The position numbers and the translations under genes are program-made. From Dehalococcoidales bacterium (GTDB taxonomy: Bacteria > Chloroflexota > Dehalococcoidia > Dehalococcoidales > RBG-16-60-22), in NCBI GenBank assembly GCA_002688435.1, contig NZCW01000022.1:1-45638 (forward strand): a stretch of DNA of 45,638 nt. The letters run 5' to 3'. The notes beneath the pieces are model-generated. The model did not search any database. It was not told the origin of the DNA and saw only the letters and a program-made list of their open reading frames with translations. Each line of letters opens with the position of its first letter. The first letter of the stretch is position 1. This document shows, one piece after another, positions 43,902 to 45,638 of this stretch.

Positions 43902-43923
43902 TTGCTAACGGATTGCTAACGGA
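43902..43923. repeat. 11-nt tandem near-repeat between tRNA-Arg and integrase gene end
   Basis: tgctaacggat tgctaacggaa; overlaps the integrase stop region. Confidence 0.6.
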
Positions 43924-45082
43924 ATTTTTCAACAGGCTCATTTCTACCTTCATTATATCGTGCGCTAAAGACCTCGTCAAAGCGAACTGCCGCTGCTTGT
44001 TGAAGTCCTGGGGCAACGTGACTGTAGGTATCAAGGGTTATCTGTATACTGGCATGACCTAACCGCTCCTGGACGATCTTCGGATGTACTCCCTGTTTAA
44101 GCATAAGACTAGCATGGCTATGGCGAGTGTCATGTAACCTGATAGGCTTTAGCCCAGCACGGCGTACCAGCTTAATCCAGGCGTGAGTTACAGTATTGGG
44201 TAGTAATGACTTCCCATCAAACTGGCTAAATACCAAATCATCATTTGTTAGCGGTATTCCCAGCATAGCCCGTTCTAGATTTTGTTTCTCATGGTGTTCT
44301 TTAAGGAGTAGAATAGCTGAAGGTGGCAAGGCAACGGTGCGCCTACCTTTAGCCGTCTTGGATGATCTGAAGATAACCCTACCACCCTTCAAGACATGCA
44401 TGCTGCGGCTTACGTATACCTGGCTCAGCATTAAGTCCACGTCCTGCCAGCGCAGGGCTAACAATTCAGACCGCCTCATACCAGTAAAAAGGGCGGTGTA
44501 GAATAGCGCATAATAAGAGCTGTCTTTGGCGGCCTCAATGAAACGGGCAATATCTTCTTCACTCCAGGTCTGCATCTCCGGACGCTGCACACGTGGCGGG
44601 CTGACAGCATCGGCTACATTGCGATTTAATAAGCCCCATTCTACCGCCGTTTGCAAGGCTTTATGTAAAGCGGTATGGTGGTGTCTTACCGTCTGGGCGC
44701 TCAGGTTGCCTGTTAGCTTCTCCGAGTAGTATCTCTGAAGATGCTCTGGCTTTACATGGGCCAGTGTCATACTTCCCAGTGCCGGTATAAGGTGACGGCG
44801 CATGATGTGCTCATAGCCTTCTGCCGTCCTGGGGGCTAAGTTGGGCCATGCGTAGTCTTTTAACCACCTCTCAAGATACTCTGCTAGGGTAGTCTTCCCA
44901 GGCTTCATAAACGTGCCGTTGTCAAGCTGGTATAATAGCTCCGCAAGTCTCTTTTCAGCGTCCTTCTTAGTGCCCTTCACGCTAACCCATTGCTGCTTAC
45001 GCTTGCCCGTGGTGGGGTCACTCCATAGGTTAAGGACGATAGCATAGCTACTCTTTGACCTTTTGGTTATTGAGCCTCTCAT
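43916..45082 (-). CDS. Tyrosine recombinase / phage-type integrase
   Basis: GMRRSELLALRWQDVD, RLHDTRHSHASLMLKQGVHPKIVQERLGHASIQITLDTYSH catalytic R/HxxR/H/Y. Confidence 0.96.
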   Translation of the reverse strand: MRGSITKRSKSSYAIVLNLWSDPTTGKRKQQWVSVKGTKKDAEKRLAELLYQLDNGTFMKPGKTTLAEYLERWLKDYAWPNLAPRTAEGYEHIMRRHLIPALGSMTLAHVKPEHLQRYYSEKLTGNLSAQTVRHHHTALHKALQTAVEWGLLNRNVADAVSPPRVQRPEMQTWSEEDIARFIEAAKDSSYYALFYTALFTGMRRSELLALRWQDVDLMLSQVYVSRSMHVLKGGRVIFRSSKTAKGRRTVALPPSAILLLKEHHEKQNLERAMLGIPLTNDDLVFSQFDGKSLLPNTVTHAWIKLVRRAGLKPIRLHDTRHSHASLMLKQGVHPKIVQERLGHASIQITLDTYSHVAPGLQQAAAVRFDEVFSARYNEGRNEPVEKFR

Positions 45083-45084
45083 TG

Positions 45085-45638
45085 TTAATCCTCCATTTCC
45101 TCGATTTCATCTCCTTCTACCTCTACGGTAGAACCGATGGAACCTCTAACAGTTATTCCACGTTCTGTAATGGTGTAACCACGTTCAACTGATACTGTAC
45201 CAGCCCGACCCCCTAATCTCTTTAAACCCTCATCTAATTCTCTTAGCATTTCACCAAGCGGTATTAGATGCTCATGTATTGCATTTTCTTTTCTAAGGAA
45301 ATACTCTCGTCTGATGTCAATATCAGCTATAGCACGATAATAATGAACCTTTAGAACTCCTAGGGTTGTGAGGTCATAAGGATGTTTTTCATTCCACTCA
45401 TTACATAGTAGCTTCCAATTAATCCGTTTGTGCGGAGTGAATGAGTGGTGTACTAGATTACTTAATGTTAGGAACTTCTCTGCCACAAAAGAAACTAAAT
45501 GTAACTGCTTTTCAAAACTCTTCTTATATCTCTTCTTTGAAGTGTTGTCTCCAAATTTAGTCTTACGATGAACGTTGCTACTGTTACCACTATAGGGGCT
45601 ATTGTTAACTGCTGCGGCGATAAGTCTTAGGTAATCTG
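45085..45638 (-). CDS. Hypothetical protein, 5'-partial (open to window edge)
   Basis: Reading frame stays open upstream of the listed GTG (45486): DYLRLIAAAVNNSPYSGNSSNVHRKTKFGDNTSKKRYKKSFEKQLHLVSFVAEKFLTLSNLVHHSFTPHKRINW... Confidence 0.6.
   Translation of the reverse strand, partial: DYLRLIAAAVNNSPYSGNSSNVHRKTKFGDNTSKKRYKKSFEKQLHLVSFVAEKFLTLSNLVHHSFTPHKRINWKLLCNEWNEKHPYDLTTLGVLKVHYYRAIADIDIRREYFLRKENAIHEHLIPLGEMLRELDEGLKRLGGRAGTVSVERGYTITERGITVRGSIGSTVEVEGDEIEEMED

Larger units (their letters stand above)
43764..45638. mobile_element. Left boundary of a tRNA-Arg-associated integrated element running off the window
   Basis: Intact integrase next to tRNA-Arg, then AT-richer hypothetical gene; other end not in window. 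Confidence 0.6.

Overview
The window is about 45.6 kb of a bacterial chromosome, mostly housekeeping genes and mostly on the minus strand. It is probably Chloroflexota/Dehalococcoidia-like, but that is an inference from gene content that I could not test. Contents in order: tRNA-Ser(UGA); an RsuA/RluB-type pseudouridine synthase; an orphan peptide-binding lipoprotein; an isocitrate/isopropylmalate dehydrogenase family enzyme; a disrupted HPP-family gene; a methyltransferase; an aldo/keto reductase with ferredoxin tail; a peptidase-MA-like metalloprotease; prfB with a programmed +1 frameshift; endonuclease V; rpsP-khpA-rimM (RimM lacks its N-terminal domain); the whole F1Fo ATP synthase operon; DUF151 nuclease; dgt-dnaG-rpoD; ffh; an SbcC/Rad50-like ATPase; uvrA; RidA; an MFS transporter; recJ; fabF; a mtaB-like methylthiotransferase; a frameshifted double-[4Fe-4S] reductase-like gene; DUF5808-like and GNAT genes; GTP-type PEPCK; tRNA-Arg(UCG); and the edge of an integrated element carrying a tyrosine recombinase. 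The strongest unusual signal is in the ATP synthase operon. A stand-alone cyclic-nucleotide-binding-fold gene and an AMP-forming acetyl-CoA synthetase sit between atpH and atpA, and acs is translationally coupled to atpA. An unlisted 35-aa single-helix membrane micropeptide with a good ribosome-binding site lies between atpE and atpF. Other observations: two genes with lesions, tRNA-to-mRNA abutment, a probable leaderless start, a structured pckG leader, and two degenerate palindromic intergenic repeats. No homology search, folding or alignment software was run. All coordinates were read by eye from the sequence and the ORF track.
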